Source: Mangrovimicrobium sediminis
GTDB taxonomy: Bacteria; Pseudomonadota; Gammaproteobacteria; Pseudomonadales; Halieaceae
Assembly: GCF_004745945.1 (NCBI RefSeq)
Contig: NZ_SRLE01000007.1
Span: forward strand, 310,001-374,000
Length of the DNA: 64,000 bases
Direction of reading: 5' to 3'
Every line of letters starts with the position of its first letter. Positions within the stretch are counted from its first letter, which is position 1. The position numbers and the translations under genes were made by a program. The notes below the pieces were generated by a model. It did no database searches and was not told the DNA's origin. It worked only from the letters and a program-made list of their open reading frames with translations. Shown piece after piece: positions 34,770-43,109 of the stretch.

Positions 34770-36155
34770 TCAGGCGGGGTCGAAGATCTTGCCCGGGTTG
34801 AGCAGGCCCTGCGGGTCCAGCGTCTGCTTCAGCGAGCGCATCAGGGCGATTTCCCCCGCCGCGCGGCTCACCGGCAGCCAGGGCTTTTTCTCCAGGCCGA
34901 TGCCGTGCTCGGCGGAAACCGAGCCGCGGAAGGCGGCCAGCGGGGCGTAGACCTGTTCCTCCGCCAGCGGCCGCAGGCGCTCCGCCGCCTCCACCGGCAC
35001 CTGTATGGCCAGGTGCAGGTTGCCGTCACCGAGGTGGCCCCACACCCACAGCTTGTGTTCGCCGATGGCCGCGGGCAGGGCGGCGGCCAGGCCGTCGACG
35101 TAACCCTCCATCTCGGCGATGGGCAGGGAGATGTCGAACACCAGCGGGAAGCCGCCGTTGAAGACCTGCTCGACGTCGTCGCGCAGCGCCCAGAAATCCG
35201 CGCAGTCGGACTCGGAGCGGGCGATTGCCGCGTCCGCCAGCAGGCCGGCCTCGAAGGCGGACTCCAGGGCGCGCTCGAAACGCTGGGCATCCAACTCCGG
35301 GTCGGCGCCCTGGGACTCCAGCAGCACGTAGTAGGGATAGTCGCCGGCGATCGGCGGCCGGCCCTGGGCGGGCGCGGTGGTGACCAGCCGGTAGAAATCC
35401 CGCCACAGCCCCTCGAAGGCGGAGAGCGTGCCGCCCAGGTTGGCATCCATGTGCTTGAGCAGGGCGGCCACCGCGTCGAAGCTCTCCAGCCCGGCCAGCG
35501 CCATGTTGTGGCTGAGCGGCGCCTCCCACAGGCGCAGTACCAGGCGGGTGATCACGCCCAGGGTGCCCTCGGAACCGATGAACAGGTGCTTGAGGTCGTA
35601 GCCGGCGTTGTTCTTGATCAGGCAGTTCATATCGGAGAGCACAATGCCGTCGGGCAGCACCACCTCCAGGCCGAGCACCATGTTGCGCATCATGCCGTAG
35701 CGGATCACCCGGTTGCCGCCGGCATTGGTCGCCGCGTTGCCGCCGAGGGTCGCGCTGCCGCGGGCGCCGAGGTCCAGGGGGAACATCAGGCCGTGGGGCT
35801 CGACGGCTTCCTGCAGGGCCTGCAGGGGCACCCCGGCCTGCGCCGTGGCGCAGCGCTGCCGCGGGTCGATGACCTCGATCTCGCGCATGCGCTCCAGGGA
35901 GAGAATCACGTCGCCGGGTTCGGTGTCGGCGCCGTGCACCAGGCCGGTGAGGCCGCCCTGGGTGACCACCCGGGCGCCGTGGGCGTGGCACCAGCGCAAC
36001 ACGCTGGCCACTTCGGCGGTGGTGCGCGGCAGGGCCAGCGCCTCGCCGCGCAGCTTGTCCGGGCGCCAGATGCCGGCGGGGCGTTCGGCCAGTTCGGCGG
36101 CGTCGAGCACCGCTTTCTCCCCGATCAGTTCGCGCAGGGCGGTCACGGTATCCAT
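34770..36155 (-). CDS. FAD-linked oxidase (GlcD / D-lactate dehydrogenase type)
   Basis: A 461-residue flavoenzyme oxidising a 2-hydroxy acid. The PCMH-type FAD-binding domain is at about 35-215 with the phosphate-binding RVVTQGGLTGLVHGA and NAATNAGGNRVIRYG. The C-terminal FAD-oxidase cap domain (about 220-460) has the metal-binding-type HLGDGNLHLAIQVP and the conserved HGIGLEKKPWL and GLLNPGKIFDPA. The start was set at MDTVTALRE, where AAGGAG lies upstream; the longer frame is not supported. The electron acceptor is unknown. It is divergent from the ThDP enzyme gene. Confidence 0.93.
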   Translation of the reverse strand: MDTVTALRELIGEKAVLDAAELAERPAGIWRPDKLRGEALALPRTTAEVASVLRWCHAHGARVVTQGGLTGLVHGADTEPGDVILSLERMREIEVIDPRQRCATAQAGVPLQALQEAVEPHGLMFPLDLGARGSATLGGNAATNAGGNRVIRYGMMRNMVLGLEVVLPDGIVLSDMNCLIKNNAGYDLKHLFIGSEGTLGVITRLVLRLWEAPLSHNMALAGLESFDAVAALLKHMDANLGGTLSAFEGLWRDFYRLVTTAPAQGRPPIAGDYPYYVLLESQGADPELDAQRFERALESAFEAGLLADAAIARSESDCADFWALRDDVEQVFNGGFPLVFDISLPIAEMEGYVDGLAAALPAAIGEHKLWVWGHLGDGNLHLAIQVPVEAAERLRPLAEEQVYAPLAAFRGSVSAEHGIGLEKKPWLPVSRAAGEIALMRSLKQTLDPQGLLNPGKIFDPA

Positions 36156-36284
36156 GCTGTACGCTCCTTCGGCATCGGCCGCGTGCGGCGGTGGTTCGCA
36201 CTCGGCGCTACGGTACACGGCGGCCCGTGAAAGGTCTATGCTGTCGGCGCGCGCGAGCGCGCCACCCGAGGAAAGGAGCGAGTG

Positions 36285-37850
36285 ATGAATGGCGCACAAA
36301 GCCTGATCCAGACGCTGGTCGACAGCGGCGTCGATGTCTGTTTTACCAATCCGGGAACCTCCGAGATGCATTTTGTCGCGGCCCTCGACGAGGTGCCCGG
36401 CATGCGCTGCGTGCTGTGCCTGTTCGAGGGGGTGGTGAGCGGCGCGGCCCTCGGCTACGCGGCGATGCGCGGCAGCCCCGCGGCCACCCTGTTGCACCTC
36501 GGTCCCGGACTCGGCAACGCGGTGGCCAACCTGCACAACGCGAAGAAGGCGCACCTGCCGGTGGTGAACATCGTCGGCGACCACGCCACCTATCACCTTG
36601 AGTACGACGCGCCGCTGACCTCGGATATCGCCGGTATCGCAGCGCCGGTATCGCACTGGGTACACCGCTCTGCATCTTCCTCGGCGATCGCCGGGGACGC
36701 CGCTGAGGCGGTGCGTGAGGCGGGCAACAGCCGTATCGCCACGCTGATCCTCCCCGCGGACGTGTCCTGGGGCGACAACCCCGATGGCCCCGCGCAGCCG
36801 CTCAGTGCAAGCCTGCCGGTCGCGGCCCCCGCCGCGCGTATCGATGCGGCGGCGCGCCTGCTCGGCAACGGCAAACGCACGGTGATTCTCGCCGGCGGCC
36901 GCGAGTTATCGGCACAGCAGGGGGAACTGCTCGGGCGTATCGCCGCGGTCAGCGGCGCGCGGTTGATGAGCGAGACCTTCACCGCCCGGGTGCGCCGCGG
37001 CGCCGGCAGCGTGCGTATCGACAAGCTGCCCTACCTGGCGGAGTTTGCGATCGAGGAGCTCAAGTCGGTCGAACAGCTGATCCTGGTCGGCTGTCCCGCG
37101 CCGGTGTCGTTCTTCGCCTACCCGGGTGTGCCCAGCCTGCTGGCGCCAGACGGTTGCGAAGTATTCAGCCTGGCGGGACCGGAGGAGGACGTAGAGAGCA
37201 CGCTGCAGGCGCTGGTAATGCAGCTCGGCGCTGCGGATGCGGAACCCGAGCGCTACCCGCTGCAGCGCGGCACGCCGCCCAGCGGTGCACTGGACGCCAA
37301 CAGCGTGGCCCAGGCCCTGGCCTGCCACCTGCCCGAGGACGCCATCGTGGTGGACGAGGGCATCACCTCGGGCATGGCCTGCTATCCGGCCACCGCCACG
37401 GCACCGGCACACGACTGGCTGAGCGAGGCGGGCGGATCCATCGGCTACGGCCTGCCGGTGGCGGTGGGCGCGGCGATCGCCTGTCCGCAGCGCAAGGTGA
37501 TCTGCCTGGAGGGCGATGGCAGCGCCATGTACACCGTACAGTCGCTATGGACCATGGCCCGCGAGCAGTTGGACATCGTCGTGGTGCTGTTCAACAACCG
37601 CAAGTACAGCATCCTCGAGCTCGAGTTTGCGCGCACCGGCGCCCGCGGTGGGCGGCCCGGCCCCAAGGCCGCCAGCGTGCTCGACCTCGGCGCGCCGGAC
37701 CTGGATTTCACGGCACTGGCGCAGGGCATGGGCGTGCCGGCGAGTGTCGCGGAAACCGCGGAGGCGTTCAGCGAGCAGTTGCGCGATGCGCTGGCGGCGC
37801 CGGGGCCGCACCTGATCGACGCGCGCATTCCGGCACTGGAACTGGGTTGA
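36285..37850 (+). CDS. ThDP-dependent enzyme, acetolactate synthase-like
   Basis: A 521-residue thiamine-diphosphate enzyme of the acetolactate synthase / benzoylformate decarboxylase family. The catalytic glutamate is E49 (CLFEGVV). The ThDP motif starts at GDG (410-412, GDGSAMYT) and ends with NN in LFNNRKYSILELEF. It lacks a regulatory subunit gene nearby and does not sit with ilv genes, so a catabolic decarboxylase or carboligase role on a 2-oxo acid is more likely than valine synthesis. The ATG start has AAGGAG 6 bp upstream; the GTG one codon earlier is less likely. The neighbouring oxidase could make its 2-oxo acid substrate from a 2-hydroxy acid (inference). Confidence 0.9.
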   Translation: MNGAQSLIQTLVDSGVDVCFTNPGTSEMHFVAALDEVPGMRCVLCLFEGVVSGAALGYAAMRGSPAATLLHLGPGLGNAVANLHNAKKAHLPVVNIVGDHATYHLEYDAPLTSDIAGIAAPVSHWVHRSASSSAIAGDAAEAVREAGNSRIATLILPADVSWGDNPDGPAQPLSASLPVAAPAARIDAAARLLGNGKRTVILAGGRELSAQQGELLGRIAAVSGARLMSETFTARVRRGAGSVRIDKLPYLAEFAIEELKSVEQLILVGCPAPVSFFAYPGVPSLLAPDGCEVFSLAGPEEDVESTLQALVMQLGAADAEPERYPLQRGTPPSGALDANSVAQALACHLPEDAIVVDEGITSGMACYPATATAPAHDWLSEAGGSIGYGLPVAVGAAIACPQRKVICLEGDGSAMYTVQSLWTMAREQLDIVVVLFNNRKYSILELEFARTGARGGRPGPKAASVLDLGAPDLDFTALAQGMGVPASVAETAEAFSEQLRDALAAPGPHLIDARIPALELG

Positions 37851-37886
37851 GCCCGGGCAGGCCGGGCAACTACGGCGGCGCCTGAA

Positions 37887-39332
37887 TCAGCCCAGCCGCG
37901 GGGCCACCCGCGGCAGGTCGAGGATAGTGCAGATGCCCGGCGCCGCGGCGCACACGGCGCTCACGGCGTTCACCGCACGGTGCGCGGTATAGCCCGCCAT
38001 CTGTTCGGCGATGGGCTGGCCACTGCGCGGGAAGCCGATGCGCACGTCCAGCGGCGCATCCCCTTCGACCAGCACCCGCCACCCATCCTTCTCCAGTGCC
38101 CAGTCGCGGTCGATTTCGGTACTGCAGTACCAGTTGGCGCGAAAGCGCAGCACATCGCGGTTGCCCAGGCGCGCCGCTACGGTGATGCGCTGCGCCGCCA
38201 CCGTGCCGGGTTCGATCGCTCCGCCCTGGGGCAGGTTCGTCCGCTTGCGCGCCACCGCGGTTTCGCCGCTGGCCACGACGCTCTCGATGGGGATGCCGAG
38301 CGCATCCGACACTGTGCCCAGCGACTGCTCGAAGCACTGCGCCATGTGCGCCAGCAGGTGGGGGTCGAATTCGGCAGTCGGTTCGCGCCCGTAGCCCATG
38401 ACCTCGAGGATCATCTGGGTCGAGCAGGATTCGGGAATGTAGGCGTATTCGTCGATGGTAATGCAGTCGAGCCGGCGCGCCACCGTGGCCAGTGCCAGCG
38501 GCAGCGCCTCGGTGATGAACCCGGGGCTGACGCCGGTGGCATACAGGCTGGAACCCCCCGATTGGCAGGCCGCCTCGATGCGCTCGCGCAGTTCGCGGTT
38601 CATGCGCACCGGGTTGAAGAACTCGCCGCGGGTGGTGACCACGTTGATGCCGGCCTCGAGCATGCGGCACAGTGCGTCGGCGTCGTAACCCTCCGGCATA
38701 TACAGCACGCAGTCCGGGCGCAGGGCGATGACCGACTCGAGGTCGCGTGTGGCCAGCACGCCGGTGGGCGCCATGCCGCACAACACGCCGGCGTCGCAGC
38801 CTTCCTTGGCTTCGCTGTGCGCGTGCAGGCCGACCAGTTGCAGTGCCGGGTGATCGATCACCGCGCGCAGGCTGCTGGCGCCGACATTGCCACTGGCCCA
38901 CTGCACGACGCGCAGTTTTTCCAGGTGGTTGCCGAGACAGTCCAGCAGGTAGTCGAGGTTGCCGTTGGCCTTGGCCAGCGCCTTCTCCTCACTGAGTTCG
39001 CCCGCGTTGAAGCTGCACCGCCAGTCGACGCGGCAGCCACCCTTGCTGGTTTCCTGGACGTGAATCTCGCCGACAAAATCCTCCAGCGGCATTACCGGCA
39101 CTGGCGGAATGCGGTAGCGCAGGCTCATGTGTTGCGCGTCTGCGAGCAGCAGTATCTCGTCCAGCGGCGGGGTGCCGATCACGTGGTAGCGCCGGCACAG
39201 GCCCTCGTCGGTCTGCTCGAGGTCGACGCCCACGGCGACCGCGATCCAGCGCACGTCGCCCCAGTTCGAGAGCGTTTCCCAGGCGCGCTGTGCGTCTACC
39301 GCATAATGTCGCGAGCCAATCACTTCCAGCAT
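37887..39332 (-). CDS. SRPBCC / dihydrodipicolinate-reductase-like fusion
   Basis: A 481-residue two-domain protein. Residues 1-140 look like an SRPBCC (START/polyketide cyclase) lipid- or aromatic-binding domain (LEVIGSRHYAVDAQRAWETLSNWGDVRWI). Residues 141-481 begin RVVQWASGNVG, the Rossmann start of the DapB-like/2,4-diaminopentanoate-dehydrogenase-like group, with ATGVSPGFITEALPLALA. In actinobacteria the second domain usually occurs alone near steroid or lipid catabolic genes. No stop or frameshift separates the halves, so the fusion is genuine in this sequence. It lies 123 bp from the divergent sulfotransferase gene. Substrate unknown; a hydrophobic ketone or imine reduced with NAD(P)H is plausible. 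Confidence 0.85.
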   Translation of the reverse strand: MLEVIGSRHYAVDAQRAWETLSNWGDVRWIAVAVGVDLEQTDEGLCRRYHVIGTPPLDEILLLADAQHMSLRYRIPPVPVMPLEDFVGEIHVQETSKGGCRVDWRCSFNAGELSEEKALAKANGNLDYLLDCLGNHLEKLRVVQWASGNVGASSLRAVIDHPALQLVGLHAHSEAKEGCDAGVLCGMAPTGVLATRDLESVIALRPDCVLYMPEGYDADALCRMLEAGINVVTTRGEFFNPVRMNRELRERIEAACQSGGSSLYATGVSPGFITEALPLALATVARRLDCITIDEYAYIPESCSTQMILEVMGYGREPTAEFDPHLLAHMAQCFEQSLGTVSDALGIPIESVVASGETAVARKRTNLPQGGAIEPGTVAAQRITVAARLGNRDVLRFRANWYCSTEIDRDWALEKDGWRVLVEGDAPLDVRIGFPRSGQPIAEQMAGYTAHRAVNAVSAVCAAAPGICTILDLPRVAPRLG

Positions 39333-39455
39333 GGTGTACTCCTTATTATGGCCGGCCGCATGCGGACAGCGCCGGTTTGCCAATACCCGGCCCTGCCGCT
39401 AGCATGTGGCGGCTGTACCAGAATAACAGAAGCATTACCCGCCGGGGATGATCAG

Positions 39456-40601
39456 ATGACCACTAGAGCAGAAGAACTCCAGCAACAGGCCATGGAGGCC
39501 GCAGCGCTCGCCGATTTCGGCGACGACAGCTACCGCGATGGACTGGAGCGCCTGGTGTGGGCCGTGGACAACGAGGCGGGCCTCACTGCGATGGGGCGCA
39601 TGGGTCTGGATATGCAAATTGTTGCGTTGCTGTCCAATCGCCTGCAGGTGGAGGACTGGTATGCGCGCCACCCGGAAATCGACGAGCAGGAAATCGTCGC
39701 CCCGCTGATCGGCCTGGGCCTGCCGCGCACCGGTTCCACGGCGCTGTCGTTCCTGCTCGCCGAGGACCCGGCGGTACGCTGCATCCGCAACTGGGAGTCC
39801 AACCAGCCCTGTCCGCCGCCGGAGACCGCCACCGAGGCCACGGACCCGCGTATCGCCCAGGCCGAGGCCATGATGGCGCGGCGCGACGAGATGTTCCCGC
39901 GCATGAAGACCATGTTGCCGAGCACCGCCACCGGGCCCATGGAGTGCCAGCAGTTCATGGGCTTCGATTTCAAGTCACAGTTGTTCCAGGCCTTCGCGCA
40001 CATACCGAGCTACGTGCAGTGGCTGAACCACGAGGCGGACCTGGTGCCCACCTACCGCTACGTGAAACGCGTGCTGAAACTGCTGCAGTGGCGCTGTCCG
40101 CCGACCCGCTGGCGCCTGAAGAACCCGTCGCACTCGCTGTTTATCGGGGCGCTGGATGAAGTGTTCCCGGATGCGCGCTTCTGGATGACCCACCGCGACG
40201 TGGCCAACGTGATTCCCTCGGTGGCGGATGTGTACCTGGAACTGACCCAGGCCGGCAGCGAGAACGTTGACCTGCACGCGATCGGCGCCATGACCGCGGA
40301 TTTTTGTGAGTTGGGCATGCGCCGCATGATCGACTTCCGCGACGCCGGCAACGAATCGCGCTTTTTCGACATCCACTTCGCACCGTTCCAGGCCGACCCG
40401 TTTCCCACCATGGAGAAGCTCTACGCGTTTCTCGGCGAGGAGTTTACCGACGAAACCCGCGAGCGCATGGCCGCCTGGCGGCGGGACAACTCGCTGGGCC
40501 GGGCCGCGGTGGAGCGCACCCCGCCCGAGGCCTTCGGATTGGACCTGGACGCCCTGCGCCAGCGCTTTGGCTTCTACAACCAGCGTTTCGACGTGGCCTG
40601 A
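39456..40601 (+). CDS. Sulfotransferase-family protein
   Basis: A 381-residue member of the sulfotransferase superfamily. The 5'-phosphosulfate binding loop is GLGLPRTGSTALSFLLA (residues 86-102), and a later segment RWRLKNPSHSLFIGALDEVFPDARFWMTHRD matches the 3'-phosphate region and following helix. It would transfer sulfate from PAPS to a small hydroxylated or lipid substrate, although many bacterial family members are uncharacterised. The frame is open far upstream, over the antisense of the preceding gene, but the real start is MTTRAEEL. It is divergent from the SRPBCC fusion gene. Confidence 0.87.
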   Translation: MTTRAEELQQQAMEAAALADFGDDSYRDGLERLVWAVDNEAGLTAMGRMGLDMQIVALLSNRLQVEDWYARHPEIDEQEIVAPLIGLGLPRTGSTALSFLLAEDPAVRCIRNWESNQPCPPPETATEATDPRIAQAEAMMARRDEMFPRMKTMLPSTATGPMECQQFMGFDFKSQLFQAFAHIPSYVQWLNHEADLVPTYRYVKRVLKLLQWRCPPTRWRLKNPSHSLFIGALDEVFPDARFWMTHRDVANVIPSVADVYLELTQAGSENVDLHAIGAMTADFCELGMRRMIDFRDAGNESRFFDIHFAPFQADPFPTMEKLYAFLGEEFTDETRERMAAWRRDNSLGRAAVERTPPEAFGLDLDALRQRFGFYNQRFDVA

Positions 40602-40631
40602 GCATCCGCCGACGCGGGCAGCCCGGCGCGG

Positions 40632-41150
40632 CTACTTGCCCTCGATGGCGCGCAGGAAGCCGACGCGGCCGGCGTCCGCCTCGCCGCGCAGTACCGTGGT
40701 ATCGAGCTTGAAGCTGACCCCGGGAATGGTCTCGTTGACCTGCGGGTTGCCCACCCACCACACGATACGACACACCCGGTGGCGGATACGCCAGCCATCG
40801 GCGGTGCGCACCAGGGCGTCGTCGTACCAGCCGCTGCCGTCCCACAGGGGGTTGCCGTCGGTGGCCTTGCGCAGCAGGCGCCAGGTGCCGTAGGTGAAGG
40901 CGTGGGCGGTGTCGCCGTCGACCTCGACCATGTGGTTCATCATGCAGTGCTGGGTGCTGTCGAAGGGGTCGTGAAAGGCGCCGAAATCGCGCTTGAAGCT
41001 CTCCCGGTCATGCCAGTGGGCCGGCTCGCTGAAGTCCGCCTCTACATCCTCGGTGAAGATGCGGTCGAACAGCGACCAGCGCTGGGTGTCCACCGCGAAG
41101 CCGTACAGGTTGAGCAACTGGACGATGGCTTCGGTATCTGACTGCGGCAT
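40632..41150 (-). CDS. NTF2-like (SnoaL-type) protein
   Basis: A 172-residue cone-shaped alpha+beta protein of the NTF2-like superfamily: DTEAIVQLLNLYGFAVDTQRWSLFDRIFTEDVEADFSEPAHW, then HCMMNHMVEVDGDTAHAFTYGTW and GWYDDALVRTADGWRIRHRVCRIVWW. The fold includes dioxygenase beta subunits, ketosteroid isomerase-like and SnoaL-type enzymes. It lies in a minus-strand set with a methyltransferase and a VOC protein. Active-site function cannot be assigned. Confidence 0.85.
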   Translation of the reverse strand: MPQSDTEAIVQLLNLYGFAVDTQRWSLFDRIFTEDVEADFSEPAHWHDRESFKRDFGAFHDPFDSTQHCMMNHMVEVDGDTAHAFTYGTWRLLRKATDGNPLWDGSGWYDDALVRTADGWRIRHRVCRIVWWVGNPQVNETIPGVSFKLDTTVLRGEADAGRVGFLRAIEGK

Positions 41151-41195
41151 GCAGGTCTCCCCGGGGCTTCACACCCCTGTTGAATTATTCGTCGA

Positions 41196-42149
41196 TTATT
41201 GTCGTTGGAGGATCAGGCCGACGCCCGCCGGATCGTCGTCCGGGCCGGTGCGCAACAGCGCCTTGAATACGATGTTGAAACCGCGCGCCTCGAAGGCGGC
41301 GCAGCTTCGGGCGATGCGCTCGGGTGTCTGCGCCGCGTCGCACATGGCCTGGAAACGCTCGCGGTAGGGACCCATCTCATCCTGCAGGCGCTGCAGCCAG
41401 GCGAGGATGGCGGCGCAGTCCTGGCGCTCCAGGCTGTCGTGCAGGCTGACCACGTCGTCGGCGATGCGGCTGATGGTGAGCGCTGCCGAGCAGCCCTTGA
41501 TGCGTTCACAGAGCCCGTCGACCTGGGTCAGCACCAGGCTGAGGCCAGCGGCTTTGTGCTGGTAGTCGGCGGTCTCGCCGGTCTGCAGGGCGTGCTGGCC
41601 GGCGGCGAACACCGCCGCCGCGGTATCCAGGAAACCCAGTTCCTGGAACGCATTGAGCACGTGGCAACTGGCGTTGCTGTCGGCATGGATGGAACTGCCG
41701 GTGCAGTGCAGCGCGAGGCCGATGCAGCCGCCGGGGGCGACCAGCTCGGCGAGGCCGACGATGGCATCGTCCCCCGCGTATTCCACGCCGAACTGGCTGA
41801 GCACCGCGTCGAAGGCGCCGGGGGCCAGCGGCGGCCGCGCGGCATCCGCGGCGAACACAGTGGCGCCGGGCACGCGCTGGCGCAGGTGGTCCAGGGCCAG
41901 GTTGGAGTAATCCAGGGCGAAATAGTCCAGGGCGTCACCGAAGCGGTCGTACAGGCGGTAGGAGAGATCGCCACTGCCGGCGGCCACTTCCAGCACGCGC
42001 TGGCCCGGGGCGAGCAGGCCCTCGTCGAGGAACATCTGCCAGAACCCGCTCACCGCGGGGTGGTTGACGCCACCCTCGGCAAAGGCGTCCGCCGCGGCGC
42101 TGCCGCGCCAGTAATTGGCCCAACTCTCGGGTGATAAGGCTTGTGACAT
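41196..42149 (-). CDS. Class I SAM-dependent methyltransferase
   Basis: A 317-residue protein with a Rossmann-type methyltransferase core. Motif I is VLEVAAGSGD (52-61), motif II region YFALDYSNLALDHLRQR, and the acidic strand LSQFGVEYAGDDAIVGLAELVAPGG. The C-terminal half is helical and probably forms the substrate lid. The start was set at MSQALSPESW; upstream residues of the longer frame (to 42305) overlap the VOC gene and look non-coding. Similar proteins are ubiquinone/phenol-type methyltransferases; the acceptor is unknown. Confidence 0.87.
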   Translation of the reverse strand: MSQALSPESWANYWRGSAAADAFAEGGVNHPAVSGFWQMFLDEGLLAPGQRVLEVAAGSGDLSYRLYDRFGDALDYFALDYSNLALDHLRQRVPGATVFAADAARPPLAPGAFDAVLSQFGVEYAGDDAIVGLAELVAPGGCIGLALHCTGSSIHADSNASCHVLNAFQELGFLDTAAAVFAAGQHALQTGETADYQHKAAGLSLVLTQVDGLCERIKGCSAALTISRIADDVVSLHDSLERQDCAAILAWLQRLQDEMGPYRERFQAMCDAAQTPERIARSCAAFEARGFNIVFKALLRTGPDDDPAGVGLILQRQ

Positions 42150-42294
42150 GGCTGCTGATCTGGTCAAGGCTGACCTCTGTTGGTTTGTCGATGGATGCTG
42201 CGGGCCGGGTTGTTGCCACCCGTCAGGGATGGCCACCTTACCACGGGCGGGGGAGTCGCAACGGCCATTTTTTCCCGTGCGCGCCGCATACGGC

Positions 42295-42756
42295 TCAGGG
42301 CCCACCGATCATCCGCCACATTTCGGGTTCGGCGTAGAGGTATTCCAGGTAGTGGCCGAAGGTCTCGCGGGCGTCGACGTAGACGAACTTGAGTCCCTCC
42401 ATGTGCCCCTCGAAGGCGATCGGCCAGCCGTTGGCGGCGATGTCCGCCAGGGTGGCGTCCCAGTCGAAGGTACGCATGCACACGTGGTGCAGGCGCAGGG
42501 AATTGTCCGGCGGCAGGTAGGCGGAGTAGATGTCGAGTTCGCCGCCCACCGGTTCGATGAGTTCGAAGTTGAAGCCGCCGGACCAGCCCAGGGCGGCCTT
42601 GCTGATCGAGCGCCGCGGACCGTCCGGGGTGAGCATGTCCATGTCCACATCGAACTGGATGAAACTGTCGATACCGTAGCGCTGCTGGGCCAGCGCCATG
42701 GCCGCCTCGATGTCCCGGGTGACGTAGGCGTTCTGGTAGTGGTTGCGGAAAGTCAT
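42295..42756 (-). CDS. VOC-family (glyoxalase-fold) protein
   Basis: A 153-residue protein with two beta-alpha-beta-beta-beta repeats of the vicinal oxygen chelate fold. Possible metal ligands are His in RLHHVCMRT and Glu in FGHYLEYLY; the N-terminal pair is less clear. It begins 146 bp before the methyltransferase on the same strand, with an AT-rich promoter-like region upstream (42757-42810). Members include dioxygenases, isomerases and resistance proteins. It completes the minus-strand catabolic-looking block. Confidence 0.85.
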   Translation of the reverse strand: MTFRNHYQNAYVTRDIEAAMALAQQRYGIDSFIQFDVDMDMLTPDGPRRSISKAALGWSGGFNFELIEPVGGELDIYSAYLPPDNSLRLHHVCMRTFDWDATLADIAANGWPIAFEGHMEGLKFVYVDARETFGHYLEYLYAEPEMWRMIGGP

Positions 42757-42902
42757 CGCGGCTCCGGGTGATTTATGAAATTTATTTTTGGAATTTCAGT
42801 ATAGGGAAAACCGCCGCCGACTCAAGCGCGTAGGGGCGGCTTGCAGGGGGAGGGCGATTCGCTCACAATACGCGCCCTGCGCCCCCAGGGTGCAGTGCTG
42901 TG

Positions 42903-43010
42903 GTGGCCCAGGCGGTCCCCCCGCAACGCCAGGTAGCGAACCCCGCCAGGCCCGGAAGGGAGCAACGGTAGTTACTGATGCGTGTGCCGGGGTGTGGCTG
43001 TCTGGGCCAT
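42903..43010 (+). ncRNA. ffs: Signal recognition particle 4.5S RNA
   Basis: About 108 nt folding into one long hairpin. The closing stem TGGCCCAG (42904-42911) pairs with CTGGGCCA (43002-43009). The Ffh-binding domain shows the conserved GGAA tetraloop (CCAGGCCCGGAAGGGAGCA, 42946-42964), and GCGTGTGCCGGGGTGTGGCTG matches the 3' strand of bacterial 4.5S RNA. It lies upstream of dnaX, as in many gammaproteobacteria. No strong terminator follows. Confidence 0.95.
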
Positions 43011-43047
43011 CTCCATTTTCCACCTCCGATCGCGGCCCGGGACCTGT

Positions 43048-43075
43048 TTGTCTCGCCGTGGGGGTGGTGTATCCT
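43048..43075 (+). promoter_or_regulatory. Candidate sigma70 promoter of dnaX
   Basis: TTGTCT (43048-43053), 16-bp spacer, TATCCT (43070-43075), 34 bp before the dnaX ATG. Confidence 0.5.
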
Positions 43076-43109
43076 CTGGCTTTTGCCGGAAAACGACAGA
43101 TAACGGGGC

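Noticed and set aside
37980-39455. N-terminal extension of the sulfotransferase-like frame
   Set aside because: Lies opposite the SRPBCC fusion gene and lacks any family features; the family start is at 39456.
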